Shown one piece after another: positions 15,853 through 24,714 of a stretch of 49,405 nt of DNA (the stretch's first letter is position 1; each line of letters opens with the position of its first letter). The notes below the pieces were generated by a model. It saw only the letters and a program-made list of their open reading frames with translations, was not told the origin of the DNA and searched no databases. The stretch lies in NCBI RefSeq assembly GCF_031177825.1, contig NZ_JAPSKE010000038.1, forward strand, positions 1 through 49,405, read 5' to 3'. Source of the stretch: Paenibacillus sp. (GTDB lineage: Bacteria; Bacillota; Bacilli; Paenibacillales; YIM-B00363). The position numbers were made by a program, and so were the translations under genes.

Positions 15853-17136
15853 TCAGGGGACAGGCCGAATGTCGCCGAGAGCGAACACGCCTCCGCTCTG
15901 TTCGTAGAAGTCGGGCCCGAGGCGGAAGATGCCGCGTTCCTCCGGGATCCAGCCGCCGTCCGGCGCCGGATGCCTGCGCTTCATCGCTTCCCACTCGCGA
16001 TAATTTTGCCTGCCGTTCGTCTCGATGAGACCCATGGTCAAGCCGGGCGGCGGCGGCAGCAAGGCGGCCAAATTTTTGTTCCAGTCGACCATGACCGGGC
16101 TTCCGGTCAAATCCGCGCAGAAGCACGGGATGCCCCGTTCGACGGCCAGCTTCGCGATCTTCAGGCTCAGGCTCATCGTCTTCGCGACGGGCTTTAGCGC
16201 GAACGCCCCGTACCCCAGCCGGATGCGCTCCAGCGCGTCTTCCTCCCCGTGCACGCTCTCGTCGGCGACGACGCGCACCGGAATGTCGGCGACGCTCTCC
16301 CGCACCTCCTCGGGGAACGGTTCCTCGAGGAGCAGGATGCGCTCGAGCGCTCCCATGCGGTCCGCCGCTTCGACCAACCGCCACAGCTGCTCCTTCGTGC
16401 CGTATCGGCCGTTAATATCGAGGTAATAGGCGATGGACCCGTTCGCCGTGTAGGGGCATTCCCGCTCGCCGGCGAGGCGGTGGACCGCGCGAAGCCGCTC
16501 GATGTCCCACGCCAGCATCTTCTCCGGATCGCCGTCCGCGTCCGGATCGGAGCCCAGCTTGATCTTCAGCACGAAGGATCCGTCGTCCAGCAGCGTCTCG
16601 ATGTCGGCATCGGTCATCCCGTACGAGACGACCGGCGCCGAAGCGATCCGTTCGTGGCGCCAGGTCAAACCGACGCGGTACGACTCCGGAATCAGCTCGG
16701 CGAACCGCGCGCCCGGACGCCGCCGGCTAAGCAGCGCCCAGGCGGCATGATCCGCAGCGACCAGCGCGTTAAGCGCGAAGGTTCCCCGAAGCGGCTTCTC
16801 GGTCCACTGCCGGGCGGCGTACGCGCGAGCGGAGCCCGTTAGCGCGTCCAACAAGTCGAGAGGGGTTTCATAGCGAACGCCTGCGAGCGCCGACAGCGCA
16901 TGCAGCGCGATGTCCCTCATGAAAGCATTGCCTCGCTCGTGCCCCCACTCGGCGTACACCTGCGGATCGGACCATAGGACGCTCTGGACGGACAGTCCTT
17001 CTCCGATGCGCCCCTCCTCGTCCTCCATGGCGACGATCGTCTGCCACAGTTCGTCCACGAAGCCGCCCTTGAACCCGAACGGCGCGAGCAGCGGCTCCCG
17101 CTTCACCGCAAGCTTCGCGTTTTTGATCGTAATCAT
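15853..17136 (-). CDS. Enolase-superfamily enzyme (mandelate racemase/muconate lactonizing type)
   Basis: A 427-residue enolase-superfamily protein. After the N-terminal capping domain comes the barrel with the catalytic pair KIK (Lys191, Lys193), metal ligands Asp240 (LDING), Glu271/272 (LEEPF) and Asp292 (ADESVH), and Lys315 in ALKPVAK. These support abstraction of a proton alpha to a carboxylate: epimerisation, racemisation, dehydration or cycloisomerisation. The stretch before Asp240 also has TANG (230-233), a decoy for the usual DANG motif, implying a short insertion before strand 3 of the barrel. The ATG follows GGAGGACGG. It is 18 nt downstream of the nitrilase-like gene in the same operon, and its stop codon lies in the loop of a small hairpin (GTCCC-4-GGGAC). 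The substrate is unknown, probably a sugar acid or an amide product. Confidence 0.82.
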   Translation of the reverse strand: MITIKNAKLAVKREPLLAPFGFKGGFVDELWQTIVAMEDEEGRIGEGLSVQSVLWSDPQVYAEWGHERGNAFMRDIALHALSALAGVRYETPLDLLDALTGSARAYAARQWTEKPLRGTFALNALVAADHAAWALLSRRRPGARFAELIPESYRVGLTWRHERIASAPVVSYGMTDADIETLLDDGSFVLKIKLGSDPDADGDPEKMLAWDIERLRAVHRLAGERECPYTANGSIAYYLDINGRYGTKEQLWRLVEAADRMGALERILLLEEPFPEEVRESVADIPVRVVADESVHGEEDALERIRLGYGAFALKPVAKTMSLSLKIAKLAVERGIPCFCADLTGSPVMVDWNKNLAALLPPPPGLTMGLIETNGRQNYREWEAMKRRHPAPDGGWIPEERGIFRLGPDFYEQSGGVFALGDIRPVP

Positions 17137-17154
17137 GGCTGCCGTCCTCCTTCG

Positions 17155-18108
17155 TTATTCCGAGACCATCCGACCCGGCCGAAGCCGCTCGGCTTCCGCC
17201 CGCCGGAAGTAATCGTCCATCCGCTCCAAGCCGAACTCCGCGATCACGTCGTCGACGGTGCATTCCTCGGTCTCGCTCGTCATCAACACGCAGCCGAGGT
17301 ATCCGGGATCGTGGATTTTGATTTTCGGTCCGTATTTTTGTTTGATGTCGCGGAAGTGCGCCCCGTTCTCGTCGATATGCAGCACCGCGTAATCCAAATT
17401 GATCCGCGCGGTGACGAACGGATAGTAGTTCGTGCTATGCGCCGCGGTCTCGCCGAGCGGCGTCACCACCGTGCAGGGCAGCCCCGCGATCGCTCCCGCG
17501 AAATACGCCCTGCACGAATACGCCCAGTAGCCCTGCATCGCGCCGCCATGATACATGGAAGGGAAGACGATGAGGTCGAGCTTCTCCTTCGCGTAGCGCA
17601 GCCGCAGCTCGTCGAAGTTCAGATCGAAGCAGATCGCCGCGCCGACTCTGCCGAAGTCGCACTCGAACACGGCGGCGTCCGCCCCGTACAAAATATTCGT
17701 CTTCGAGAATTCATCGGGCACCAAATAATTCTTGATGTACGCCCCCATGACGAGCCCCTCCCGATCGATCAGCTGCATGGAGTTTCGCCAGCTGCCGTCT
17801 TCGGCCTCCGTATGCGACGGGTAGGCGATGTAGCAGCGATGCCGCTTGGCGACGTCCGCGAGCATATCCCGGAATCGATCGCCCCGCGCGCGGTAATACG
17901 CGAGGCGCCGTTCCAACGGGTACGCCGTCGCGTCGGGGCGGTCGCACGCCTCCGGCAAGACGATCAAGTCCGGCCGGTCGGGCAGCGCGCTGTCCAAATG
18001 ATGCTTCCAATGTATGATCATGCGCTCCAGCGCCGCTTCGGGCGGCACGTCCGCTTCGATGCGGAACGGCCTCGGCCCGACGCAAGCGATCGTCACGTAA
18101 TTGGCCAT
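17155..18108 (-). CDS. Nitrilase-superfamily carbon-nitrogen hydrolase
   Basis: A 317-residue member of the nitrilase superfamily, with the Glu-Lys-Cys triad at Glu53 (VLPEAC), Lys126 (YIKNYLVPDE) and Cys160 (AAICFDLNFDE). Family members hydrolyse amides, nitriles or carbamoyl groups in the cytoplasm; the amidase or N-carbamoyl hydrolase branches are most likely, but the substrate cannot be read from sequence. The ATG follows GGAGGTTCC. It leads a two-gene operon with the enolase-superfamily gene, inside a sugar-utilisation locus. An amide-bearing sugar derivative is therefore a reasonable guess (inference). Confidence 0.85.
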   Translation of the reverse strand: MANYVTIACVGPRPFRIEADVPPEAALERMIIHWKHHLDSALPDRPDLIVLPEACDRPDATAYPLERRLAYYRARGDRFRDMLADVAKRHRCYIAYPSHTEAEDGSWRNSMQLIDREGLVMGAYIKNYLVPDEFSKTNILYGADAAVFECDFGRVGAAICFDLNFDELRLRYAKEKLDLIVFPSMYHGGAMQGYWAYSCRAYFAGAIAGLPCTVVTPLGETAAHSTNYYPFVTARINLDYAVLHIDENGAHFRDIKQKYGPKIKIHDPGYLGCVLMTSETEECTVDDVIAEFGLERMDDYFRRAEAERLRPGRMVSE

Positions 18109-18139
18109 TTCGGAACCTCCTAACAGTGGGAAAAGGATA

Positions 18140-18171
18140 CGTACACCCCTCGGTCCGCCGAAGGGTGTACG
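18140..18171 (-). terminator. Terminator of the beta-helix gene
   Basis: CGTACACCCCTCGG (18140-18153) pairs with CCGAAGGGTGTACG (18158-18171), one mismatch, loop of 4; the minus-strand tail is TATCCTTTTCCC. It separates the beta-helix gene from the nitrilase-like gene. Confidence 0.8.
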
Positions 18172-18182
18172 CGCGGTGCGTC

Positions 18183-21100
18183 TTAGTAGTTCCGCGTCAC
18201 CGTCAAGTCGGTAATGACGGCTTTCGCTTCGGGCTTCCCGGAGCCGGTGCGCATCGCGACGCCGACAAGCAGATTGGCGCCGGTAAAGCTGACGGTCGTC
18301 TCGTCGAACAAGATGTACTTGGAATCGTCTAAATAATAGGCCTTCACGTTGGTCCCCGTCTTGACGAGCATAATCGGCAGCGCGCGCTTCCCGGTAACGC
18401 CCGGAATTTGCTCGACGCCCGTCTTGAAATTGTTGCCCGTGGTGGTCGTAGCGCCCGCCGTCTGGCCTCTGTAATCGAACCGCGGATAGTCGCCGATGCC
18501 GTCCATGCGGAACTGAACATGCTTGGAGGAGGCGGAGTCCTGCTCCCGCAGCATCAATCCGATCGTCCCGGGGTCCATATAACTGAACTCGATGTTCGCC
18601 TTCAGCATCAGCGTCGACGTAGGCGCATTCGAATTGGGTACGGATTTGTTTAGAAATACGAAGTCGTCCGACGAGCCGGTAATCGCGACGCCCTTGCCGA
18701 TGAGCGTGTACGCTCCGTTACTTAACGTCGCGAATCCGCTCGCGTTCGAGCCGTACGCCTTCGCCATGTATTCCGTCGTCGCCGGCGTTCCGACCGGATA
18801 GACGGTGACGACGTGGTAGACGCCCTTCTTGACGCCGCCGATCGTCGCGACCGCCGCGATCGTCGTTTGGCCCGGTCCCATCGCCGTATACGATACCGTT
18901 GCGCCGTTCGCGCTATTGATCTGTACGACGCTCGGGTCGGCGGACGTAAATACTACCGAGCCGCTCGGGAAGCTCGCGCCCGCCCCGTTCTGCAGCGTGC
19001 CGGACAACGTTAGCGTACCGGTCTGGCCCGCGGTCTTCGCGGTCGTCTGCGCCGGGAATTTCACTTCCTTGAGCTTCGTTTCGTCGTTTAAGCCGGACGC
19101 GAACGGCGTCGCTTCGATCAAGCCCACGTTGTCCACGTAAGAGAAATGGTTCGCGTAAGACTTGTTTTTGAATAGTTGCACACGAGTCGGGATCGTCGAT
19201 CCGTCCGGCGCCGCGAGCGACCCGGTCGTGAACGAAAGTTCCTCGCGCGTATACGTCTCGGCGGTCGACGGAATCGACAGTTTCGGCGGCACCGACGCAT
19301 AGTAGTAATTTTCGATGCCGAGATGCACCGTCTCCGTCGACGGTTCGTTATGCACCCAGGCCGTGAGTTTGTAGCTCGTGTTCGGTTTCAGTCCGGCGAC
19401 CGCCTGTTCGACGCCGTCTCCCTTCGCCGAGCCGGAGGACGTACTGTTTGGATCCCCGAGCCGCAATTTCGAACTGAGTCCCCGTTCCAACCATGGCCCG
19501 GTCGACTTCGTGTAAGTATTGGAGGTCTCCCACCTGACCGTCGTCGCGGTCGATTCCCACGGCAGCCAGTGGTTCGAGGCGCCGATGCCTCGTTCGAAGC
19601 CGCCGTTCCGGATGAGATTCATATAAGGCGTGTCGACCGCGGCGTATACCGGATTCGGCGGGTTCATAAAGTTAACGGAAGGGATCCAGTTCCCGCTGTT
19701 GCCGCCGCCGCCCGACTCGTAAGCGCCTGCGTCCGGAGCGTTGCCTCCAAGCGAGTACTTATCGGTAATGCCGGGGAGCTTCGCCCCCGCATCGATCGCG
19801 GTAGATCCCGCCTGCGGAACGTAATTCGCGCCGAACGTCAATCCGGCCCCCGAGACGACGTTGTACCCATGAGTCACAGTATTTAGGAACAACTTGCGGT
19901 CCGCCTCCAAGGAGAACGCCTTATCCGTCATAATATTATTGAAGATGCGCGTCCCGTAATTTTCGTCCGGATACGCACCCGTCCAATGATATCCGATGCT
20001 TTTATCGTTATCGACGATCGTGTTATTGTAGATCAGCCGGAAATTTCCCGGGCCTCCCAACTGAATGCCTGTATCGTTGTTGAAGATGACATTGTGATGC
20101 ACAATCGCGTTATCCGCGAAATTATCCAAGTAGACGCCTACGCTCGTGCCGTTGCCCTTGCTGTCGTGAATCCAGTTGTGATGAATTTCGGTATTGTTCA
20201 TATCGCTGCCCCAGCTATAAATCAAGCCGCCGTCCCGGGACAGCCTCATTCCCCAATAGATATCGTTATAGGCGATCTCGCCGCTGCCTTGGGTGATGAG
20301 GATGTTGGTGCGCCCGGAATCGCGAATTTCGTTATGGCTGATCAGGTTGCGGCTGCCGCTCGACAAGCGGATCAACGCGTCGGACGAAGCCATATACGTC
20401 CCGTCGTGGATCCGGTTGTTGACCACCCGGTTGTCGTTCCCCGCGATATGAATCAGCGTGCCGGACGAATACGCGATCGTGCTGTTCTTGATTTCGTTAT
20501 GATTGCCGGCGATGTTGATGCCGCGCTCGCGCTGATGCTCCATCGAAGTGCCTTGGTTGAAGTCGGAGAAGTACACGTAATTCGCCGTCATGTCGTTCAC
20601 TACGTTGTACTCGGACGGAACGCCGGCCTTCGTATTCATGAGCACGTTCGCCGCGAACACGTCGATGCCGGAAATATGAATATGCGACTTCCCCTGCAGG
20701 TCGAAGGCGGTTTGGCGCGCCTTAGCCTCGATCTGGACTGGCGTCGTTTCGCTAGGACTCCATAAGTATAAGTGCGTCCCGTCCGCGTACCATTCGCTCT
20801 TCGCGTCCAACGCGCCGAGCACGCCGCTCAGGAAATACGGATTTCCTTGCCTTAGCCAGTAATAATCGTGGTCGCCCGTAAAGGTCGGCATCGTCAGCGT
20901 GCGCGTCGCCGCATCGAACGCTGTGACCGTGCTCGTTTGGCCGGTGTAGGCGTCGCCGCCGCGAGCCCAGATCGTCGCGCCGGTCCAATTGACGTTCGTC
21001 GGCAACTCGTAATCTACGATCTTATGATTGACGACGGTGTCGCCGGACATCGTCTGCGTGGTGCCGGACTTCATGTACGCCATCCCTTGCTCGAGACCGG

Positions 21101-21650
21101 GCAAGTTATAGATGGCTTCATCCGGCAAGTTCGGCCACCTCGCCTCCCATAGCAAGGTAGGCGTGCCCGTCATATGAATGCCGCTCGAGTCTTTAGGAAC
21201 GATAAAGAATTGCCGCTGCGTCGCGTCGATTTGCGGGCTCCCGGAATACGTCGTCCGGTAGATGCCCGGATAGCCCGGGATGTTCGCCGACGACCAAGCG
21301 GTCGTGATCGGTTCGGCGCCGCTGACGACGACGGTTTCGTTCGGCGCGGCCTTGAACGAAATCGGATTGCCGGCCGTCCCGCTGTTCGCCGGCGCGATCG
21401 TCTCCCGGTAGATGCCGCCGGAGACGATGCACGTATCCCCGGGCAGCGCGACGTTCGCGCACTTCTGAATCGTGCGGAACGGCGCCTGCGCCGAGCCGTT
21501 GTTCGCGTCGTTGGCGTTGCTCGCCTTGGACACGTAATACGTCGTGCCCGCGGCCTGCGCGGGCGGAGCCTGGAACGACAACGTTCCGAGCGAAAGCGCG
21601 AAAACCATACCTAAGATAAGTCCGTGTCGAAGCTTCGTCTTTGCGTACAT
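18183..21650 (-). CDS. Secreted right-handed parallel beta-helix protein, multidomain polysaccharide-active candidate
   Basis: This is a 1155-residue secreted protein. A signal peptide (residues 1-33, ending AQA) leads to a pectate-lyase-like entry (TTYYVSKASNANDANNGS, FRTIQKCANVALPGDTC). A long series of beta-helix turns follows to about residue 650 (IAGNHNEIKNSTI, IAGNDNRVVNNRIHDG, IYNNTIVDNDKS). Next come a galactose-binding/CBM-like sandwich (NLIRNGGFERG ... VHLGIENYYYA), a bacterial Ig-like domain (GTLTLSGTLQNGAG ... GPGQTTIAAVA) and a C-terminal beta-sandwich ending VTDLTVTRNY-like strands. Folds of this kind occur in polysaccharide lyases and GH28/GH82/GH110-type glycosidases; no catalytic set is assigned. 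The ATG follows AAGGAGG. It is 33 nt after the GH36-like gene, so the two are probably co-transcribed and act on one polymer. Confidence 0.82.
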   Translation of the reverse strand: MYAKTKLRHGLILGMVFALSLGTLSFQAPPAQAAGTTYYVSKASNANDANNGSAQAPFRTIQKCANVALPGDTCIVSGGIYRETIAPANSGTAGNPISFKAAPNETVVVSGAEPITTAWSSANIPGYPGIYRTTYSGSPQIDATQRQFFIVPKDSSGIHMTGTPTLLWEARWPNLPDEAIYNLPGLEQGMAYMKSGTTQTMSGDTVVNHKIVDYELPTNVNWTGATIWARGGDAYTGQTSTVTAFDAATRTLTMPTFTGDHDYYWLRQGNPYFLSGVLGALDAKSEWYADGTHLYLWSPSETTPVQIEAKARQTAFDLQGKSHIHISGIDVFAANVLMNTKAGVPSEYNVVNDMTANYVYFSDFNQGTSMEHQRERGINIAGNHNEIKNSTIAYSSGTLIHIAGNDNRVVNNRIHDGTYMASSDALIRLSSGSRNLISHNEIRDSGRTNILITQGSGEIAYNDIYWGMRLSRDGGLIYSWGSDMNNTEIHHNWIHDSKGNGTSVGVYLDNFADNAIVHHNVIFNNDTGIQLGGPGNFRLIYNNTIVDNDKSIGYHWTGAYPDENYGTRIFNNIMTDKAFSLEADRKLFLNTVTHGYNVVSGAGLTFGANYVPQAGSTAIDAGAKLPGITDKYSLGGNAPDAGAYESGGGGNSGNWIPSVNFMNPPNPVYAAVDTPYMNLIRNGGFERGIGASNHWLPWESTATTVRWETSNTYTKSTGPWLERGLSSKLRLGDPNSTSSGSAKGDGVEQAVAGLKPNTSYKLTAWVHNEPSTETVHLGIENYYYASVPPKLSIPSTAETYTREELSFTTGSLAAPDGSTIPTRVQLFKNKSYANHFSYVDNVGLIEATPFASGLNDETKLKEVKFPAQTTAKTAGQTGTLTLSGTLQNGAGASFPSGSVVFTSADPSVVQINSANGATVSYTAMGPGQTTIAAVATIGGVKKGVYHVVTVYPVGTPATTEYMAKAYGSNASGFATLSNGAYTLIGKGVAITGSSDDFVFLNKSVPNSNAPTSTLMLKANIEFSYMDPGTIGLMLREQDSASSKHVQFRMDGIGDYPRFDYRGQTAGATTTTGNNFKTGVEQIPGVTGKRALPIMLVKTGTNVKAYYLDDSKYILFDETTVSFTGANLLVGVAMRTGSGKPEAKAVITDLTVTRNY

Positions 21651-21683
21651 AAACCGGCCTCCTTCGAAATGGGGGTCGTGCCT

Positions 21684-23579
21684 TTATGTCTCGCTTTCCG
21701 ATGCTACCCACCATGCCTTGGCGGAATGGGGGCCCATGACGATGTCACCTCCTTCCAGCATGGGAACACGCTCCCGAGTCCAGAACTCTTCATGAGCTCC
21801 CTTCAGCCCGGCGTAAGGCGCCGGCAGCCTCGTGCTCCGATAGTCGTCGCTCAGATTGAACAAGACGAGGAGCTTGCGTCCCTTCCCTTGCGCCTCGACG
21901 ATCGGCACATCGTCCCCGTCCCAGGCGAACAGGTTCAGCGGAACGCCCCGTTCGACCGGCTCCTGAAGCATGGCGTCCAGCAGCGTGAGCCCGCGATCAT
22001 TGAGCAGAGGCAGCGCGTCGCTGAACACCAGATCGCCGCCGCCCGCGTAACAAGCTAGAAGCAGCGTCTTCGCTTCCTCCTCGTTCATTTCCCGACCCGT
22101 GTAGAAATTCCCGCCTCTCCTCCACGGCGACTTCGCCAGGCGCCGGCTAAGTTTGCGGTCCTCCGTCGTGCTCTCGCATCGAACGATCGCGAAGTCGGGG
22201 TCGGCGTTGCCGACCGATCCTTGCATCCACCAACGCGCCAGCATCGAGCGGATGTTTTGACGAATGTGGCTCCAATAGTGATGCGTATCGCCGGTCGTCC
22301 GATGGGCGTTCGCGATGCCGACGACCGATTCGAACGGCGCGCCGCATGCGAGCAAATACGCGTCTTCCCCGATCGTCTCGCGAATGAGCAGGAACAGCTC
22401 GCGAATCATCCCCGCGGGCGTGACGTCGTCGCGGACGAATCGGGAGGCGCCCATCAGATACTGGGCGAAATCGCACTTGAAGTACGTAAAGCCGGCCGCC
22501 CGCAGTTCCGCGAATACCGAGCGCAGATGCGCGCGGACGTCCGGATGCGTAATGTCGAGCAGGACCATGGAGCCATACCCCATGCTGACCACGTACGGAT
22601 TTCCTTCCGCGTCGCCGACGAACCAATCCGGGTGGTCCCGGTATAAGGGCGTATAGACGTTGACGAGCAGCGGCGCCGTCCAGATGCCGGGCTCGGACCC
22701 GGTTTCGCGAATCCGATCGCAAAACTCCTTCAATCCGCTAGGGAACTTCCACCCCGCTTCCCAGACGCCCCATTGGCGCTCGTAGCCTTCGTCGATCACG
22801 ATATAATCGAGCGCCCCGGCTCCCCACCGGTCGCGCGCCGCTCTCGCGTTGACGACGAGATCGTCCTCCGCGACGGCCCCGGCGTAGTAGTCCCAGGAGT
22901 TCCATCCGGTCATGCGCCGCTCGGGGAAGAGCGAAGAAGGCAGCCGGTCCCTTAGCAGCGACGCGTACCGGTCGAGCAGCGCGACGCCGTCCGTCCCGTG
23001 CAGCGCGACCAAGTGCGCCAGCGCGAGCGACTCGCCCGCCGCGAGACGGCGAGGAACGCTTAGACGCGCCGCGATCCCGAAACCGCCGTCCCGATGCGGG
23101 TACTCATGCAGAATCGGAAAGCCGACGAAGCAATCGCCGTACGGGGGAAGCGCGCCGAGCAGCACCGCTTCTCCGGGATTCCGTCGTGACAGCACGGTGA
23201 CCATCCCCGATTCTTCCGTGGGGTCCGCCCAATCGTTCGGGCGGTGGAGCGGGCGTACGCCCGCCAGCCCCTCGAACGTCGCGGGGTGATGCAGCTGCAC
23301 GTATTCCCTCGCATCCAGATTCGGCCCTCCCCGGACCGGGCGCCACTCCAGACTGATCGACGTCAGCCGAATGTCCTTCCCGCCGTCGTTGTGTACCGTT
23401 ACGGTCCGGGTTCCGCCTTGGCCGACCGTAAGGGACAACGTCAATCCGGACCATCGCCAGGAGCGGCTCCCGTCGGGCCGCTCCTCGGCGGCGTCGGCGG
23501 TTTCCCCTGCGTACGTCCCGCCGTCGAACGCGACCTGCACCGAGGCCCGTTCGAATCGAATCTCATCAAGATGCTGCAT
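21684..23579 (-). CDS. GH36-like alpha-galactosidase
   Basis: A 631-residue glycoside hydrolase of clan GH-D. An N-terminal beta-supersandwich leads into the barrel, which opens with TGWNSWDYYAG (about 224-234) and IVIDEGYE (about 260-267). The probable nucleophile is Asp370 in YFKCDF and the probable acid/base is Asp431 in HRTTGDTHHYW. No signal peptide is present, so it should act inside the cell on imported alpha-linked oligosaccharides. The start at 23579 has GGAGGG 9 nt upstream. It follows the hydroxyacid dehydrogenase gene by 44 nt. Alpha-galactosidase is the usual activity of the family, but an alpha-N-acetylgalactosaminidase or related specificity is possible. Confidence 0.85.
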   Translation of the reverse strand: MQHLDEIRFERASVQVAFDGGTYAGETADAAEERPDGSRSWRWSGLTLSLTVGQGGTRTVTVHNDGGKDIRLTSISLEWRPVRGGPNLDAREYVQLHHPATFEGLAGVRPLHRPNDWADPTEESGMVTVLSRRNPGEAVLLGALPPYGDCFVGFPILHEYPHRDGGFGIAARLSVPRRLAAGESLALAHLVALHGTDGVALLDRYASLLRDRLPSSLFPERRMTGWNSWDYYAGAVAEDDLVVNARAARDRWGAGALDYIVIDEGYERQWGVWEAGWKFPSGLKEFCDRIRETGSEPGIWTAPLLVNVYTPLYRDHPDWFVGDAEGNPYVVSMGYGSMVLLDITHPDVRAHLRSVFAELRAAGFTYFKCDFAQYLMGASRFVRDDVTPAGMIRELFLLIRETIGEDAYLLACGAPFESVVGIANAHRTTGDTHHYWSHIRQNIRSMLARWWMQGSVGNADPDFAIVRCESTTEDRKLSRRLAKSPWRRGGNFYTGREMNEEEAKTLLLACYAGGGDLVFSDALPLLNDRGLTLLDAMLQEPVERGVPLNLFAWDGDDVPIVEAQGKGRKLLVLFNLSDDYRSTRLPAPYAGLKGAHEEFWTRERVPMLEGGDIVMGPHSAKAWWVASESET

Positions 23580-23623
23580 GACTGACAGCCCTCCGTTCCT
23601 CATGAACCTACGTAATTTTCGCG

Positions 23624-24610
23624 TTACGCGAGCAGATGCATCTGCTCCGCACGCACTTCGCCGGACAAAGGCCGGCCCTCAGTATACGCTTTCAAGTCGT
23701 CCACGACCGCTTGCGCGATTCGCCCCATCCCGTTGTTGACGGCGCCAGCGATATGCGGCGTCAACGTCACGTTCGGCAGCCTTCGGAACGGATGATCCTC
23801 CGCCGGCGGCTCCGGTTCGGTAACGTCCAAGCAAGCGTACAGTCTGCCCTTGCTCAGTTCGGCGATCAACGCGTCCTCGTCGATGACGGAACCCCTTGCC
23901 GTATTAATCAGGACGCAGTCGTCCTTCATCATCGCGAGCCGCGCCGCGTCGAACATATGGTACGTCTCCGGCAGCGACGGCAGATGGATCGAGACGACGT
24001 CGCTCTCCCGCAGCAGCGTCTCCAGCTCGGCCTTCTCGGCCCCCATCGCTTCGGCCCGCTCCGCGCTGACGAACGGGTCGTACAGGACGATCCGCACGTC
24101 GAAATTTCGCATCAACTTAATATAATGAGAACCCGCCCGCCCGGCGCCGACGACGCCGACCGTGAGTCCGTATACTTCCCGCACGCGAGTGCCGGGGTCC
24201 CAGCCGCCCTCGCGCGTCTCGCGGCCGAGGCGCCACATATCCTTCAAGGATACGATCGTAAAGCCGAGCGCCGTCTCGGCGACGCCCTTGCCGAGCGCTT
24301 CCGTCGCGTTGGATACCCTGACGCCTCGGCTCCACAACGCGTCCGTGACGATCGGCTTCACCGTGCCCGCCGCATGGAGCACCAGCTTCAAGTTCGGCGC
24401 GGCGTCCAGCACCCGCTCCGTGAGCGGCCCGCATCCCCACGACGTGATCGCGACGTCCGCGCCGGCGATGAGCGAGCGCGCTTCCTCCTCGGTCGGATTC
24501 GCGCTTCCTTCGTTCAGCGCGACGTCCCCCCATTCGCGCAATAACGCGAGATGATGCGCGCCGAATACCTTTTCTCGAACGTCCTTCCTCTGCAAAACCG
24601 CGATTTTCAC
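23624..24610 (-). CDS. D-isomer-specific 2-hydroxyacid dehydrogenase
   Basis: A 328-residue NAD-dependent dehydrogenase of the phosphoglycerate/formate dehydrogenase fold. It has the nucleotide loop VGVVGAGRAGSHYIK, the substrate Arg in NTARGSVIDEDAL, a Glu in VTEPEPPAEDHP and the catalytic His in LTPHIAGAVNNGMG. It would interconvert a 2-hydroxyacid and a 2-oxoacid. The GTG at 24610 is chosen because KIAVLQRKD is a natural first strand and GGGGAGG precedes it. Lying with an enolase-superfamily enzyme in one locus, it may act on a sugar-acid intermediate (inference). Confidence 0.88.
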   Translation of the reverse strand: MKIAVLQRKDVREKVFGAHHLALLREWGDVALNEGSANPTEEEARSLIAGADVAITSWGCGPLTERVLDAAPNLKLVLHAAGTVKPIVTDALWSRGVRVSNATEALGKGVAETALGFTIVSLKDMWRLGRETREGGWDPGTRVREVYGLTVGVVGAGRAGSHYIKLMRNFDVRIVLYDPFVSAERAEAMGAEKAELETLLRESDVVSIHLPSLPETYHMFDAARLAMMKDDCVLINTARGSVIDEDALIAELSKGRLYACLDVTEPEPPAEDHPFRRLPNVTLTPHIAGAVNNGMGRIAQAVVDDLKAYTEGRPLSGEVRAEQMHLLA

Positions 24611-24637
24611 GCTCTTTCGTCCTCCCCGAAAGAGAAG

Positions 24638-24667
24638 GGGAATCGATCGGATGTCCGATCGATTCCC
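24638..24667 (-). terminator. Terminator after the solute-binding protein gene
   Basis: A perfect 13-bp stem (24638-24650 with 24655-24667, GGGAATCGATCGG/CCGATCGATTCCC) with a 4-nt loop; minus-strand tail CTTCTCTTT. It lies 47 nt after the binding-protein stop and may allow partial read-through to the dehydrogenase gene. Confidence 0.8.
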
Positions 24668-24714
24668 GCCCTCTGGATTCATTTTCGCTGCCCGTCGCTT
24701 ATCCCGGCGACAAA

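Noticed and set aside
15785..16384. N-terminal extension of the AraC regulator frame by 200 codons
   Set aside because: It is antisense-phase reading inside the enolase-superfamily gene, is Arg/Gly/Ala-rich, and the ATG at 15784 has a good ribosome-binding site directly before the first helix.
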